A DNA stretch of 64,000 nt from Hylemonella gracilis (GTDB lineage: Bacteria; Pseudomonadota; Gammaproteobacteria; Burkholderiales; Burkholderiaceae_C): contig NZ_CP031395.1 of assembly GCF_004328645.1 (NCBI RefSeq), positions 645,501 to 709,500 of the forward strand, in the 5' to 3' direction. Below the pieces are notes generated by a model. The model was not told the DNA's origin and ran no database searches. It saw only the letters and a program-made list of their open reading frames with translations. This document shows positions 20,086-29,407 of this stretch, piece by piece. Both the position numbers and the translations under genes were made by a program. Within the stretch, counting starts at the first letter, position 1. Every line of letters starts with the position of its first letter.

Positions 20086-21057
20086 TTAGCTTACCCGTTT
20101 GGCCTGCGCCTGCCTGGACGAAGTGCGCACGCTCCAGACCATGGTCACAGCCAGGATGCCCACCACCACCGCAAGGGACACCGTGACCGGGATCTTGTAG
20201 ACATCGATCAGCATCATCTTGGCACCGATGAAGACCAGGATCACGGCCAGGCCGTAGTTCAGCAGATGGAAGCGATGGGCCACGGCCTGCAGCAGGAAGA
20301 ACATGGCGCGCAGGCCGAGGATGGCGAACACGTTGCTCGTGAGCACGATGAAGGGGTCCTGCGTGATCGCGAAGATGGCCGGAATGGAATCGACCGCGAA
20401 GATCACGTCGGTCAGGCCGACCAGGGCGACCACCATGAGCAGGGGCGTAGCGATGCGCTTGCCGTTCTCGACGGTCCAGAACTTCTCGCCGTCGAAACCC
20501 TGGCTCACCGGCATCACGCGGCGCAACAGGCGCAGGGCGGGGTTGTCGTCCAGACTGCCTTCCTTGCCCGCAGCCCACCACATCTTGAGGCCGGTCAGCA
20601 CGAGGAAAGCACCGAAGACGTAGAGGATCCAGTGGAACTGCGCGAGCAGCCAGCCGCCCGCGAGGATCATCACGGTGCGCAGCAGGATGGCGCCAACGAT
20701 GCCGATCATCAGCACCCGCTTCTGGTAGGCCGACGGCACCGCGAAGTAGGTGAAGATCATCAGGAAGACGAAGATGTTGTCGACCGCCAGGCTCTTCTCG
20801 ATCAGGTAGCCGGTGAGGAATTCGAGCGACTTCTCATGCGCCAGCTCGCGCGAGCCGCTGGCCTCGAGCACCGCCCACCAGAGCAAGGCGTTGAAGATAA
20901 GGCTCAGGCCGATCCAGATCAGGGACCAGTTGAGGGCCTCCTTGACGCCCACGGCATGAGCGCCCTGTTTACGGAGAACGACGAAGTCGACGAAGAGCGC
21001 CGCCAGAACGAAGGCGACAAAAACCAGCCACAGCCAGAGTGGCGCAATGCTTTGCAT
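20086..21057 (-). CDS. TerC/Alx-family membrane protein (manganese-related)
   Basis: A 323-residue integral membrane protein with about nine hydrophobic segments. It carries the TerC/Alx signature around SLAVDNIFVFLMIFTYF near 89-103 and the repeated VALVGLTDVIFAVDSIPAIF near 215-234, whose acidic residues are thought to bind metal. Alx/TerC proteins are linked to manganese export or homeostasis. The 5' leader carries a yybP-ykoY riboswitch, which senses Mn2+, so the assignment is consistent from both sides. Confidence 0.93.
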   Translation of the reverse strand: MQSIAPLWLWLVFVAFVLAALFVDFVVLRKQGAHAVGVKEALNWSLIWIGLSLIFNALLWWAVLEASGSRELAHEKSLEFLTGYLIEKSLAVDNIFVFLMIFTYFAVPSAYQKRVLMIGIVGAILLRTVMILAGGWLLAQFHWILYVFGAFLVLTGLKMWWAAGKEGSLDDNPALRLLRRVMPVSQGFDGEKFWTVENGKRIATPLLMVVALVGLTDVIFAVDSIPAIFAITQDPFIVLTSNVFAILGLRAMFFLLQAVAHRFHLLNYGLAVILVFIGAKMMLIDVYKIPVTVSLAVVVGILAVTMVWSVRTSSRQAQAKRVS

Positions 21058-21087
21058 GAGAAACCTCGCTTGCAGTGTTGAACAACA

Positions 21088-21222
21088 CCCGCAAGGTCTT
21101 GCCGGACCCGGGCGTGGTGCCCGGGCCGGGGTCCCGGCCGCGATGAAGCGGCGTACTGACGGAACCCCGTCGACCTGAACCGGCGTGGCGCCGGACCTGT
21201 CGCTTGACTACTCCCCTTGATG
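21088..21222 (-). promoter_or_regulatory. yybP-ykoY (Mn2+) riboswitch
   Basis: In mRNA sense the leader contains AAGGGGAGTAG (about 21210-21220), then a GC-rich arm, TCCGTCAGTACGCCGC (about 21149-21164), another GC-rich arm and GGCAAGACCTTGC (21091-21103). These are the conserved loops of the yybP-ykoY class, which form a manganese pocket. It sits directly upstream of the TerC gene, the classical target. It also carries GC-rich hairpins, but no U-run terminator was seen. Confidence 0.87.
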
Positions 21223-21269
21223 GGAAGCGCGATTGTGCCGTCGCGCCCAAGCCCCCAGCCAGCGTGGGG

Positions 21270-22343
21270 TCAGGCAGCTTCCCGATAGAAGGGGCCAACA
21301 GCACCGAGTGGACGTGCGGGCACGGGCACCACGGCCTGCCGGATCGCGCCGATGTGCTCGGGCGTGGTGCCGCAGCAGCCACCCACGATGTTGACCAGCC
21401 CCTCGGCGGCGAATTCGTGCAGCAGGCGGCTGGTCACGTCCGGCGTTTCGTCGAAGCCGGTGTCGCTCATGGGGTTGGGCAGACCAGCATTGGGGTAGCA
21501 GCTGATGAAGGTGTCCAGCGCAACCTTGGCCAGTTCCTGGATGTAGGGCCGCATCAGCGTCGCGCCAAGCGCGCAGTTCAGACCCACGGCCAGCGGGCGG
21601 GCGTGGCGCACGCTGTGCCAGAAAGCGGTGACGGTCTGTCCGCTGAGGATGCGGCCGGAGGCATCGGTGACCGTGCCACTGATGAGCATGGGCAGGCGTT
21701 CGCCCGTGGCGTCAAAGGCTTCCTCGACGGCGAACAGGGCCGCCTTGGCGTTCAGCGTGTCGAAGATGGTCTCGACCAGCAGGACGTCCGAGCCGCCCTC
21801 GATCAGGGCAACGGTCTGCTCGAAATAAGAAGCGCGCAACTCCTCGAAATCGACATTGCGCGCGCCCGGGTCATTGACGTCGGGGCTGATGCTGGCCGTG
21901 CGTGGCGTGGGGCCGAGCGCGCCGGCCACGTAACGCGGTTGATCCGGCGTGCTGAATTGGTCGCAGGCCGCGCGCGCGAGGCGGGCTGAGGCGAGGTTCA
22001 TCTCGCGCGCCAGGCCCGCCATGTCGTAGTCGGACTGCGCGATGCGGGTGGCGCCGAAGGTGTTGGTTTCGATCAGGTCAGCGCCCGCGGCGAGGTATTT
22101 TTCGTGGATGGCAGAGATCACGTCCGGGCGGGTGAGCGAGAGCAGCTCGTTGTTGCCCTTGAGGTCGCGCGGGAAATCACGGAAGCGTGCCAAGGCCTCG
22201 GCGGGCCCACCCTCCCCGCGGTACTGCATTTCACTCAGTTTGAAGCGCTGGATCATGGTGCCCATCGCGCCATCGAGGATGGCGATGCGCCGCCGCAGTA
22301 CGTCGGGCAGTTCGCGGGCACGGGTGTAGGCGAGCGGTTTCAT
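21270..22343 (-). CDS. metH: Methionine synthase, separate homocysteine-binding module
   Basis: A 357-residue homocysteine S-methyltransferase domain equal to the N-terminal module of MetH. Visible are [13 protein letters not shown] near the start, the zinc-ligand region VGLNCALGA in the middle, and the C-terminal zinc pair [11 protein letters not shown]. The frame is open to 22439. ATGs at 22343 ([12 protein letters not shown]) and 22352 are the realistic starts. The partner protein at 15687-18425 supplies the folate, B12 and activation modules, so the two polypeptides must work together. No riboswitch was found before this half. Confidence 0.93.
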   Translation of the reverse strand: MKPLAYTRARELPDVLRRRIAILDGAMGTMIQRFKLSEMQYRGEGGPAEALARFRDFPRDLKGNNELLSLTRPDVISAIHEKYLAAGADLIETNTFGATRIAQSDYDMAGLAREMNLASARLARAACDQFSTPDQPRYVAGALGPTPRTASISPDVNDPGARNVDFEELRASYFEQTVALIEGGSDVLLVETIFDTLNAKAALFAVEEAFDATGERLPMLISGTVTDASGRILSGQTVTAFWHSVRHARPLAVGLNCALGATLMRPYIQELAKVALDTFISCYPNAGLPNPMSDTGFDETPDVTSRLLHEFAAEGLVNIVGGCCGTTPEHIGAIRQAVVPVPARPLGAVGPFYREAA

Positions 22344-22392
22344 GGGCCACATTGTAGGGAGGCGACAATCAGGCCACAGCCCGGAACCCCTC

Positions 22393-24273
22393 TTGAACGC
22401 GCCGCACCCTCCCTTGAACGACCTGCCGCTCGCGCGCATCCTGCACGATGTGTTCGGCTATTCGGCTTTTCGCGGCCCACAGCAGGCCATCGTGGACCAC
22501 GTCACCACCGGAGGCGATGCCCTGGTGCTCATGCCCACGGGCGGCGGCAAGTCGCTCTGCTACCAGATCCCCGCCATCGCGCGCCAGCAGGCCGGGCTGG
22601 GCGTGACCATCGTGGTGTCGCCCCTGATCGCGCTGATGCACGACCAGGTGGGCGCGCTGCATGAAGCCGGCGTCGAAGCGGCCTTCCTGAACTCCAGCCT
22701 CGGTGGCGAAGAGGCCGCGCAGGTGGAGAAGCAACTGCTACGCGGCGAATTCACCCTGCTTTACGCCGCGCCCGAGCGCCTGACCACGCCGCGCTTCCAG
22801 GCTTTGCTGGACGCGCTGCGCGAGCGCGGGAAACTGGCCTTGTTCGCCATCGACGAAGCGCATTGTGTCAGCCAGTGGGGCCACGACTTCCGGCCTGAGT
22901 ACCGCGCATTGAGCGTGCTGCACGAGCGTTTTGCCGGCGTGCCACGCATCGCCCTCACCGCCACGGCCGATGCACTGACGCGCGAGGACATCGTGGAGCG
23001 GCTGCAGTTGCAGGAGGCGCGGCAGTTCGTCAGCAGCTTTGACCGCCCCAACATCCGCTACACCATCGTCGAGAAGAAAGACGGCCTGACACAGTTGCTG
23101 CGCTTCATCGAGCGTGAGCACGAGGGCGACGCAGGCATCGTCTACTGCCAGTCGCGCAAGCGCGTCGAGGAAGTGGCGCGACAACTGGTGGACGCGGGCA
23201 TCCACGCCCTGCCTTACCACGCGGGCCTGGACGCCTCGGTACGCCAGCGCCACCAGGACCGCTTCCTGCGCGAGGAAGGCTTGGTGATGGTGGCGACCAT
23301 CGCCTTCGGCATGGGCATCGACAAACCGGACGTGCGTTTCGTCGCCCATCTGGACATGCCCAAGAACATCGAGGGCTACTACCAGGAGACCGGCCGCGCA
23401 GGTCGCGATGGCGAGCGCGCCGACGCCTGGATGGTCTATGGCCTGCAGGACGTGGTGAACCAACGCCGCATGATCGACGAAAGCCCCGCGGCCGAAGAAT
23501 TCAAGCAGGTGCTGCGCGGCAAGCTCGACGCCCTGCTCGCGCTGGCCGAAGCGACTGACTGTCGGCGAGTGCGACTGCTGCATTACTTCGGCGAGCACTC
23601 CACCTCCTGTGGCAATTGCGACAACTGCCTGAGCCCGCCCGCGATTCGCGACGGCACGGAACTCGCGCGCAAGCTCTTGAGCTGCATCTACCGCGTCCAG
23701 CATGCCAGCGGCATCAGCTTTGGCGCGGGACACCTGATGGACATCCTGCGCGGCAAGGACACGGACAAGGTGCGGCAATACGTCCACGAAAACCTCAGCA
23801 CCTACGGCATCGCACGGGATGCCAGCGAAAGCGAATTGCGCGCGGTACTGCGCCAGCTCATCGCCATCGGCGCGGTAGCGGTGGACGCCCAAGCCTTCAA
23901 CACCTTGCGTCTGACCGAGGCCTCGCGCGCCGTGCTCAAGGGCGAGGTGCAGGTACGACTGCGTGAGTCGGTGGCGGACCCGGCACCGACCCGGAATCGC
24001 CGACGCGCCGCAGTGACGGCCCCGGCGGCACAGGATCTGGACGTCGACGCGCAGGCGCGCTTCATCAACCTCAAGGCCTGGCGTTCCGAAGTGGCCCGGG
24101 CACACAACCTGCCGGCTTACGTGATCTTCCACGACGCCACCCTGGCGGAAATCGCCCGCCGCCAGCCCCGCAGCCTGGACGAACTGCAGGAGATCGGGGG
24201 CATCGGCGCACGCAAGCTGGAGGCTTACGGCGAGGATGTGCTGCGAGTCTGCGCGAATGGGCAGGCGCCATGA
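22393..24273 (+). CDS. recQ: ATP-dependent DNA helicase RecQ
   Basis: A helicase of about 626 residues. It carries [13 protein letters not shown] (motif 0), Walker [19 protein letters not shown]-box [21 protein letters not shown], the second RecA domain with [13 protein letters not shown] and [10 protein letters not shown], and zinc-binding CGNCDNC. Winged-helix and HRDC ([19 protein letters not shown]) domains follow. It unwinds recombination and fork intermediates. The frame has an ATG at 22342, but this would overlap the divergent metH start. TTG codons at 22393 and 22414 lie nearer the conserved region, and I use 22393 with low certainty. Confidence 0.93.
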   Translation: MNAPHPPLNDLPLARILHDVFGYSAFRGPQQAIVDHVTTGGDALVLMPTGGGKSLCYQIPAIARQQAGLGVTIVVSPLIALMHDQVGALHEAGVEAAFLNSSLGGEEAAQVEKQLLRGEFTLLYAAPERLTTPRFQALLDALRERGKLALFAIDEAHCVSQWGHDFRPEYRALSVLHERFAGVPRIALTATADALTREDIVERLQLQEARQFVSSFDRPNIRYTIVEKKDGLTQLLRFIEREHEGDAGIVYCQSRKRVEEVARQLVDAGIHALPYHAGLDASVRQRHQDRFLREEGLVMVATIAFGMGIDKPDVRFVAHLDMPKNIEGYYQETGRAGRDGERADAWMVYGLQDVVNQRRMIDESPAAEEFKQVLRGKLDALLALAEATDCRRVRLLHYFGEHSTSCGNCDNCLSPPAIRDGTELARKLLSCIYRVQHASGISFGAGHLMDILRGKDTDKVRQYVHENLSTYGIARDASESELRAVLRQLIAIGAVAVDAQAFNTLRLTEASRAVLKGEVQVRLRESVADPAPTRNRRRAAVTAPAAQDLDVDAQARFINLKAWRSEVARAHNLPAYVIFHDATLAEIARRQPRSLDELQEIGGIGARKLEAYGEDVLRVCANGQAP

Positions 24274-24385
24274 GGGGCAAATAATTTCATTGGATAGGTG
24301 TTTTGAGGAAATCAATGTCCTTGAAACCAAGAAATGCAGGAATTTGGCAAACCATTTCCCCAGCCCCCCGTCTAAGCTGGCGCCG

Positions 24386-24619
24386 ATGAAACCCCTGCAC
24401 CGCTTCTTCACCGAACACCCTGCCACCGTGGGCGAGAACTACCTGCAGCATCTGGGCTCGGCCCTGTCCTTCGCCGGGCCCCTGCTACTCGCCGGGGCCT
24501 GCGTGTTCCTGCACGCGCTGCTGCCCTTCCTCTTTCCCCGGACCGCGAGTCGGATCGTCATCCGCCTGCATGCACGCATGGTCACGAACCGTGCGCGATC
24601 GCCCGCGGTCGGCCGCTGA
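24386..24619 (+). CDS. DUF6356 family protein
   Basis: A 77-residue protein matching a small conserved family. It starts MKPLHRFFTEHPATVGENY, then has LQHLGSALSFAGPLL, one hydrophobic helix (LLLAGACVFLHALLPFLF) and RTASRIVIRLHARMV. The start at 24386 is chosen because the conserved family sequence begins there. The longer open frame upstream is lower in GC and unlike the family. Function unknown, probably membrane-associated. Confidence 0.8.
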   Translation: MKPLHRFFTEHPATVGENYLQHLGSALSFAGPLLLAGACVFLHALLPFLFPRTASRIVIRLHARMVTNRARSPAVGR

Positions 24620-24755
24620 ACCTGACGGCCCATGCGGATGGCCCTCAAGGCCTTTGGCGCCCAGCCCTGAAACCTGCGGGTAGTTGCCGACTGGCGCTTG
24701 CGTTTTGCTCGGTTAGAATGTTTCGCGTCCCTACGAGTCGATCACGAGGAAACCC

Positions 24756-24887
24756 ATGTCCGAGCATCAGTCCCCTGCCACCCACGATCCGATCGAGCAG
24801 ATCGCGCACACCGCGCCGGTGGTGATCCCCCTGCTCGGCGGCTTGCTGATTTTCCTGCTGGCCTTCATTGCCGTGTTCATGGCCTGA
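24756..24887 (+). CDS. Small single-helix membrane protein, 43 residues
   Basis: ATG at 24756 is preceded by a good ribosome-binding site (CACGAGGAAACCC) and TGA ends the frame at 24887. The protein has a polar N-terminal third (MSEHQSPATHDPIEQIAHTA) followed by one strong hydrophobic helix (VVIPLLGGLLIFLLAFIAVF). No family is recognised. A good start site, a clean hydrophobic profile and a terminator-like hairpin 50 bases downstream make it a plausible real gene. Confidence 0.65.
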   Translation: MSEHQSPATHDPIEQIAHTAPVVIPLLGGLLIFLLAFIAVFMA

Positions 24888-24936
24888 GGCCAGGTTCACG
24901 CAGACCTCGCGGCGCGATCGATTCGCGCCAAGAAAA

Positions 24937-24959
24937 AAGGGGACCCGTTGGGTCCCCTT
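24937..24959 (-). terminator. Rho-independent terminator between convergent genes
   Basis: AAGGGGACCC and GGGTCCCCTT form a perfect 10-base stem with a 3-base loop. On the minus strand the stem is followed by TTTTTTCTT, so it should end the transcript of the gene at 24983-25654. On the plus strand only CGCTTTG follows, so it would act weakly for the 43-residue protein. Confidence 0.88.
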
Positions 24960-24982
24960 CGCTTTGCGGATACCGCGTGTGG

Positions 24983-25654
24983 TCAGCGCGCCAGTTCCAT
25001 GCCCCGGCTGGCCCGCACGCCCGCTGTTTCGTGCAGGCTCAGCACCACGGCCTGTGCCTGCAGCCCCGCGGGCAGGATGAGCTTGCCATCCATCTTGAGG
25101 TAACGCGCCACGCGCAGACGGTAGTTGGGGTCGGAAGCATTCTCCGAAGTGATGACCTGCTGTTCCGGCCGCCCTTCCTTGAGCCCCAGCACCAGAAATT
25201 CGTAGCGCCCTTCAAACAGGCGCCCGTTATTGACCAGTTCAAATGTGTAGTTCAGCTGCCCGGGCACCGCGCCATTGCGCGCGACCTGAAGAGACTGGAC
25301 CTGCAGACCTTCAAGGGAATGCGAGGCCAGCACGTCGGCCAGGGGCTGGGTCCCGTCGGCCTCGCGCGGCTGCGGTGCCGCGATGGCTGCCGAGACCGCG
25401 GCCGGCTTGTCCGGCACGGTGACCGCCTGCGGCACGCCGTCCACTTCGAGCTGCGTGGAATAGGCCAGATCGCCGCCGCTGGGCAGTCCGGGTTGGTAAT
25501 AACGCCCCGCATAAAAACTGATGGCACAGAGCACCACGACAAGGCCAAGCTTGAAAAAAGACTTGGCCCAGGCTTTCCACAGCGGAATGGGGTCAGTGAT
25601 GACGATGCTGGGCGTCATCTCGGAAAAAATGGTGCGCTTGGATGAAGAAGACAC
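24983..25654 (-). CDS. Hypothetical protein with one N-terminal membrane anchor
   Basis: A 223-residue protein of no family I recognise. A cytoplasmic N-terminus with a PIPLWKAWAKSFFKLG stretch precedes one transmembrane helix (LVVVLCAISFYAGRYY, about residues 38-53). An Ala/Pro-rich linker and a C-terminal region of beta-type pattern (LNYTFELVNNGRLFEGRYEFLVLG, broken here only by spacing in my reading) follow. The C-terminal part is probably periplasmic. The start drawn is a GTG at 25654. An ATG at 25618 (MTPSIVITD) is also possible. A strong terminator follows the gene. Confidence 0.7.
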   Translation of the reverse strand: MSSSSKRTIFSEMTPSIVITDPIPLWKAWAKSFFKLGLVVVLCAISFYAGRYYQPGLPSGGDLAYSTQLEVDGVPQAVTVPDKPAAVSAAIAAPQPREADGTQPLADVLASHSLEGLQVQSLQVARNGAVPGQLNYTFELVNNGRLFEGRYEFLVLGLKEGRPEQQVITSENASDPNYRLRVARYLKMDGKLILPAGLQAQAVVLSLHETAGVRASRGMELAR

Positions 25655-25820
25655 GCTGTTGAAACTTTCGATGGCTGGGCTCGCCCGCCGGATTCATACA
25701 TTTGCTATTTATTGACGCCGGGGGGAGCAAGCCCTTGACAAATCGACCCCTGATCCAACGACGCCCTTATTCTCACGCAGAGAAGGCCGCGCGGTCTAGT
25801 AAACAAGCGTAAAAAACAAA

Positions 25821-25843
25821 AAGCCACCGGCTCTCGGTGGCTT
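25821..25843 (-). terminator. Rho-independent terminator
   Basis: AAGCCACCG and CGGTGGCTT form a 9-base perfect stem around CTCTC-type loop bases. The minus strand continues TTTTGTTTTTTAC, a good U-run, so it ends the transcript of 25950-26609. Confidence 0.87.
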
Positions 25844-25949
25844 CAAGGTTGCGACGGGCGTCCAAACCGCCCGCCGCCGCTGCTCATACCCCAGGGGCTT
25901 CGGGCTGGCCCCGGGGACACAGGCCCCAAGACCATCCACCCGCGGGGGC

Positions 25950-26609
25950 TCACTCGTTCCAGATGCGGCGGCTCAGGCGCGACAGACGGGCCGCAACTTC
26001 AGGACGCAGACCACGGCTGGCGGCCAGGGCAGAGACGAATTCGGCGGCGTTGATGTCCAGGGCAGTGTTGTTCTTGCTGGCGCCTTGGCCCAGTTCCGGG
26101 CCCTGGCCGCCACCAGAACCGGTGTTGCCCAGGACGTTCTTCAAGGCAGCCGGGCTCTTGCCCGCTTCCAGGGCCACTTCCTCACGCAGCACCGCGGCGC
26201 GGATGTCGGCCATCACACGCGGGTCCTTGCCAGCCAGCGCCCACAGGCGCTCATCGGCGCGGCGATGCGCCACATTGCGCGACCAGGTGTCCAGGCCCTG
26301 AACGACACGGCCCGCGAGGGCGCGCGCCATGGGCGCCAGCAGGGCGATGGCGGAAAAACCAACCACCCAGGTCAGCACCCAGGCCGCCATCAGGTGGCCA
26401 TCAGCCCAGGTGTCCACGAGCTGATCGGTCACCACAAGCAGCGTGGCGACCATGGCGGCGAGTAGCACGACGCCCAGACCGCGCGAGTCGCTGAGGTTCT
26501 TGTGCAAACGGGCGATCACCTGTCCCGCAGCGTCCACCGTGCGCTCAAGGCGATCCGCGCCAGGATGGCTGCGGGGATAGTCCAGATGAATGAAGCTGTT
26601 GGTAGTCAT
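25950..26609 (-). CDS. Hypothetical membrane protein with two transmembrane helices
   Basis: A 219-residue protein. A polar N-terminus (about 45 residues) precedes two helices, GLGVVLLAAMVATLLVVTD (near 45-63) and LMAAWVLTWVVGFSAIALLAP (near 73-94). A helical, Arg-rich region (WSRNVAHRRADERLWALAGKD) and a Gly-rich linker (GNTGSGGGQG) follow before a short C-terminal helix. I recognise no family. AGGGA precedes the ATG at 26609. It is a single-gene unit with its own terminator, divergent from a LysR gene. Confidence 0.7.
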   Translation of the reverse strand: MTTNSFIHLDYPRSHPGADRLERTVDAAGQVIARLHKNLSDSRGLGVVLLAAMVATLLVVTDQLVDTWADGHLMAAWVLTWVVGFSAIALLAPMARALAGRVVQGLDTWSRNVAHRRADERLWALAGKDPRVMADIRAAVLREEVALEAGKSPAALKNVLGNTGSGGGQGPELGQGASKNNTALDINAAEFVSALAASRGLRPEVAARLSRLSRRIWNE

Positions 26610-26745
26610 GGTGGTTCCCTACTAAGTGATGGGGTGTTGCGGCGGTTGGATTGGTTGCAATACTAGGGTTTTCTCTTATGCGACTCAACTTTATATTGTT
26701 GATATTTGGTATTCATAATGGTGATGTACTATTGCGCCACCCGCC

Positions 26746-27723
26746 ATGCCTGAGCAACTCAATTTCCGCACACTGGATCTCAACCTCCTGCGGGTCTTCA
26801 ATGAAGTCATGACGGAGCGCAGCCTTACAAAGGCTGCATCGAAGCTTGCGCTCACTCAACCCGCCGTCAGCAACGCTTTGCGACGCCTGCGCGAAGCCTT
26901 GGGGGACGAGCTGCTGCGCCGCAACGGCCAGGGATTGGAGCCCACTCCGCGCGCCATGGCCCTGTGGCCAGCCGTGCAACAGGCATTGCGACAACTGCAG
27001 GAAACCTTGGCCCCCGGACACTTCGTGCCGGCCGAGGCCACGACAACCTTCGTGCTGGCCATGGCCGATGCCACCGCGGCTGAATTGATCCCCGGCCTGG
27101 TGCACGTACTCGATCAGGAAGCACCCGGTGTGTCCATTCGCGTGGTCCCGCTGACCACGCGTGACCCGCGCCGGCTGCTGGACGAGGAAGAAGCCGATCT
27201 GGCGGTGGGCTATTTCCCGGCCGTGATGGCCGCTCTCACGGCCCAGGCCCAAGCCGGCGAAACCGTGCCCTACGAACATCAGCGTCTCTACCTGAGTCAC
27301 TACGTCTGCGTCATGCGGCGCGGGCATCCACTGGCCGAACAGGAACTGACGCCCCAGCGCTATTGCGCGGCGCGGCACCTGCTGGTGACTTTCTCGGGCC
27401 GGCCCTGGGGCTTCATCGACGAGGCGCTGCAGGGCCTGGGGCTGCGCCGCAACATCGTGCTCACCGTCAACCAGTTCTTCACCGCCGGGCGAGTGGTGGC
27501 CGGCTCCAACCTGCTGACCGTGCTGCCCCAGCACTTCGTGAACGCCACCGGCATCGCCGACCATCTGGTGCTGCGCGAGCTCCCCTTCGCCGTGCCGGCC
27601 ATCCACGTGGACGCCCTGTGGCATCGCCGACTGCGCCATCACCCGGCACATGCCTGGCTGCGCGGCGTGATGGCACGGCTGCCACAGCAGAACGTGGTTT
27701 CGCCCTCACCCTCGCTTTCTTGA
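26746..27723 (+). CDS. LysR-family transcriptional regulator (NodD/LeuO-like branch)
   Basis: A 325-residue LysR regulator. The N-terminal winged helix-turn-helix (DLNLLRVFNEVMTERSLTKA, then QPAVSNALRRLREALGDELL) occupies about residues 10-70. An effector domain follows with the EADLAVGYFP strand near residue 155. Regulators starting LRTLDLNLLRVF with RSLTKAA belong to the branch that includes NodD, SyrM and LeuO. The target is not obvious. The gene is divergent from the hypothetical membrane protein at 25950 and followed by a universal stress protein. The intergenic region 26610-26745 is AT-rich and should hold its promoter. Confidence 0.9.
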   Translation: MPEQLNFRTLDLNLLRVFNEVMTERSLTKAASKLALTQPAVSNALRRLREALGDELLRRNGQGLEPTPRAMALWPAVQQALRQLQETLAPGHFVPAEATTTFVLAMADATAAELIPGLVHVLDQEAPGVSIRVVPLTTRDPRRLLDEEEADLAVGYFPAVMAALTAQAQAGETVPYEHQRLYLSHYVCVMRRGHPLAEQELTPQRYCAARHLLVTFSGRPWGFIDEALQGLGLRRNIVLTVNQFFTAGRVVAGSNLLTVLPQHFVNATGIADHLVLRELPFAVPAIHVDALWHRRLRHHPAHAWLRGVMARLPQQNVVSPSPSLS

Positions 27724-27869
27724 CACAACGCAAAAAGCCTCGCGAAACCCCGCACGGCATGGCGTGCTTGCCGGATACTCCGGGAGCGGAGACACTTGAC
27801 CCGAGCTCCACCCGCTGGGCAGCGAGCCCTCGGTCGTCATTGGCAACAACTTCACGAAAGGAAACTCCC

Positions 27870-28292
27870 ATGAAGATCCTCCTGGCCGTTGATGGCAGCG
27901 AATACACCAAGAAGATGCTGGCCTACCTGGCCGCGAATGACACCCTGCTGGGCACCGGCCACCAGTACGTGCTGTTCACGGCGCAAGCGCCCCTGCCGCC
28001 GCGGGCCAAGGCCGCCCTGGGCAAGGAGATCGTGGAGAAATATTACGCCGAGGAATCCGAGAAGGTGCTCAAGCCCGTGACCAAGTTCCTGGCCCAGCAA
28101 GGCATCACGCCCAAGGCGGACTGGAAGGTGGGCTACGCGGGTGAGCTGATCGCCAAGCTGGCGACAAGCGGCAAGTTCGATTTGCTGGTCATGGGCTCAC
28201 ACGGCCACGGCACGCTGGGCAACCTGATCCTGGGCTCAGTGGCCACCAAGGTGCTCGCCAACTGCGCCGTGCCAGTGCTGATCGTGCGTTGA
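27870..28292 (+). CDS. Universal stress protein (UspA family)
   Basis: A 140-residue Usp protein starting MKILLAVDGSEYTKKMLAYL. The nucleotide-binding tail GSHGHGTLGNLILGSVATKVL has the G-2x-G-9x-G-S/T pattern, so it probably binds ATP. AAGGAAA precedes the ATG at 27870. The frame is open much further upstream, but that part is a shadow of the LysR gene. A 7-base hairpin (28316-28338) lies between it and the convergent peptidase gene. Confidence 0.92.
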   Translation: MKILLAVDGSEYTKKMLAYLAANDTLLGTGHQYVLFTAQAPLPPRAKAALGKEIVEKYYAEESEKVLKPVTKFLAQQGITPKADWKVGYAGELIAKLATSGKFDLLVMGSHGHGTLGNLILGSVATKVLANCAVPVLIVR

Positions 28293-28334
28293 ACCGCGAC
28301 GCCGTCGCTGACGGCCTGAGGCGCGGATCGTGCC

Positions 28335-29369
28335 TCAGCGCCGCAGGCGGGGCGGCACGTCTTCCCCCGCATCGGCCTGCGCCAGGGTGATGCCCATCCA
28401 CTGGTGCAGGTCGTCCCACATGCGGCGGATCTCCACATTGCGCGGTGTCAACTCGGCGCTGACCAGTTCCACCGTCACGACCGGCATGCCCTTGTGCACG
28501 CCTGCGTAGTGCCCCAGCGAACCCGGGAACACGCCCAGCTGATTCAAGCTCAGACGCCCGAGCTTGCGCGGCGGCTCCTGGGGACCGTCGAAGTCCAGCA
28601 CGCCGTAGGGCGCATGGATGCTGACGATCAGATGCGGCCGGAAGCGCTGCATCTCCTCGAACAAGTACCGTGATTCCGGCTCGCTCAAGGGTTCCACGCC
28701 GGGATAACGGCGCGGGTCCTTGCGGGTGCGCACCGTCCAGTAATGGGTGGCGTCATGCTCCCAGTTCGGCGTGGGAAAGTTGCGGTTCAAATCCACCCCG
28801 TTGGCGTTCACGCGGCGGGAAGGGCGATCGAACAGGCCATCCGGATTCAAGGCGGGAATGAAGCGCCAGAGGATGCCCTGCTCCGGCTCCGCCTTCGCGA
28901 ACTGGATCCAGTGCAACGGCACGGACGCCGAAGACAGCTCGTCCCCATGGATGCCACCAATGACCAGCACCCGCAGGCGCTGCTCGGCGGTGGGCTGCAC
29001 GTCACGCACGTAGATGGGTCGCCCGCGCACGCTGCGCCCTTCGCCGGGCTGCAACTCGGCGGCTTCGCACAGCGCCCAGGTCACGTTCGGCAGCCGCGTC
29101 CAGAATTCGTCGCAGACCTTGCCCTTGCGCTGCTCCAGGGGCGGAGGCAGGTCGCGCTCCACCAGGGTCGCGTAAGCGGGCGCGGGTGTCGCTGTCGACG
29201 CTGGCTGCGCGGCCAATGGGGCCGGCATCTGCGGAGGGTCTGCGGATTGCGCGTCCGCGCCACCCGGCCACGCCGCCCAGGCGCTCAGCACCACGGCGGC
29301 CCATACAAAGCATGCGGGCATCCACCCTGCGGCAGGGTCGCCCGCATCTGTCCTGTTCCAAAAGCCCAT
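28335..29369 (-). CDS. M14-family zinc carboxypeptidase, exported (murein-peptide amidase-like)
   Basis: A 344-residue zinc peptidase. The first helix (WMPACFVWAAVVLSAWAAW) looks like an export signal ending near GGADA. Zinc ligands are in GGIHGDELSS (HxxE) and later SIHAP. NPDGLFDRPSRRVNANGVDLNRNFP is the substrate-binding Arg/Asn region, and VTVELVSAELT holds the catalytic Glu. This resembles MpaA-like enzymes that cut gamma-D-Glu-diaminopimelate bonds in murein peptides. The exact substrate is inferred. It stands alone, 38 bases before the next gene's end. Confidence 0.88.
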   Translation of the reverse strand: MGFWNRTDAGDPAAGWMPACFVWAAVVLSAWAAWPGGADAQSADPPQMPAPLAAQPASTATPAPAYATLVERDLPPPLEQRKGKVCDEFWTRLPNVTWALCEAAELQPGEGRSVRGRPIYVRDVQPTAEQRLRVLVIGGIHGDELSSASVPLHWIQFAKAEPEQGILWRFIPALNPDGLFDRPSRRVNANGVDLNRNFPTPNWEHDATHYWTVRTRKDPRRYPGVEPLSEPESRYLFEEMQRFRPHLIVSIHAPYGVLDFDGPQEPPRKLGRLSLNQLGVFPGSLGHYAGVHKGMPVVTVELVSAELTPRNVEIRRMWDDLHQWMGITLAQADAGEDVPPRLRR

Positions 29370-29407
29370 GGTGGGATTCTAGAACCCGTCCCGGTGCCTG
29401 CCTGTCG

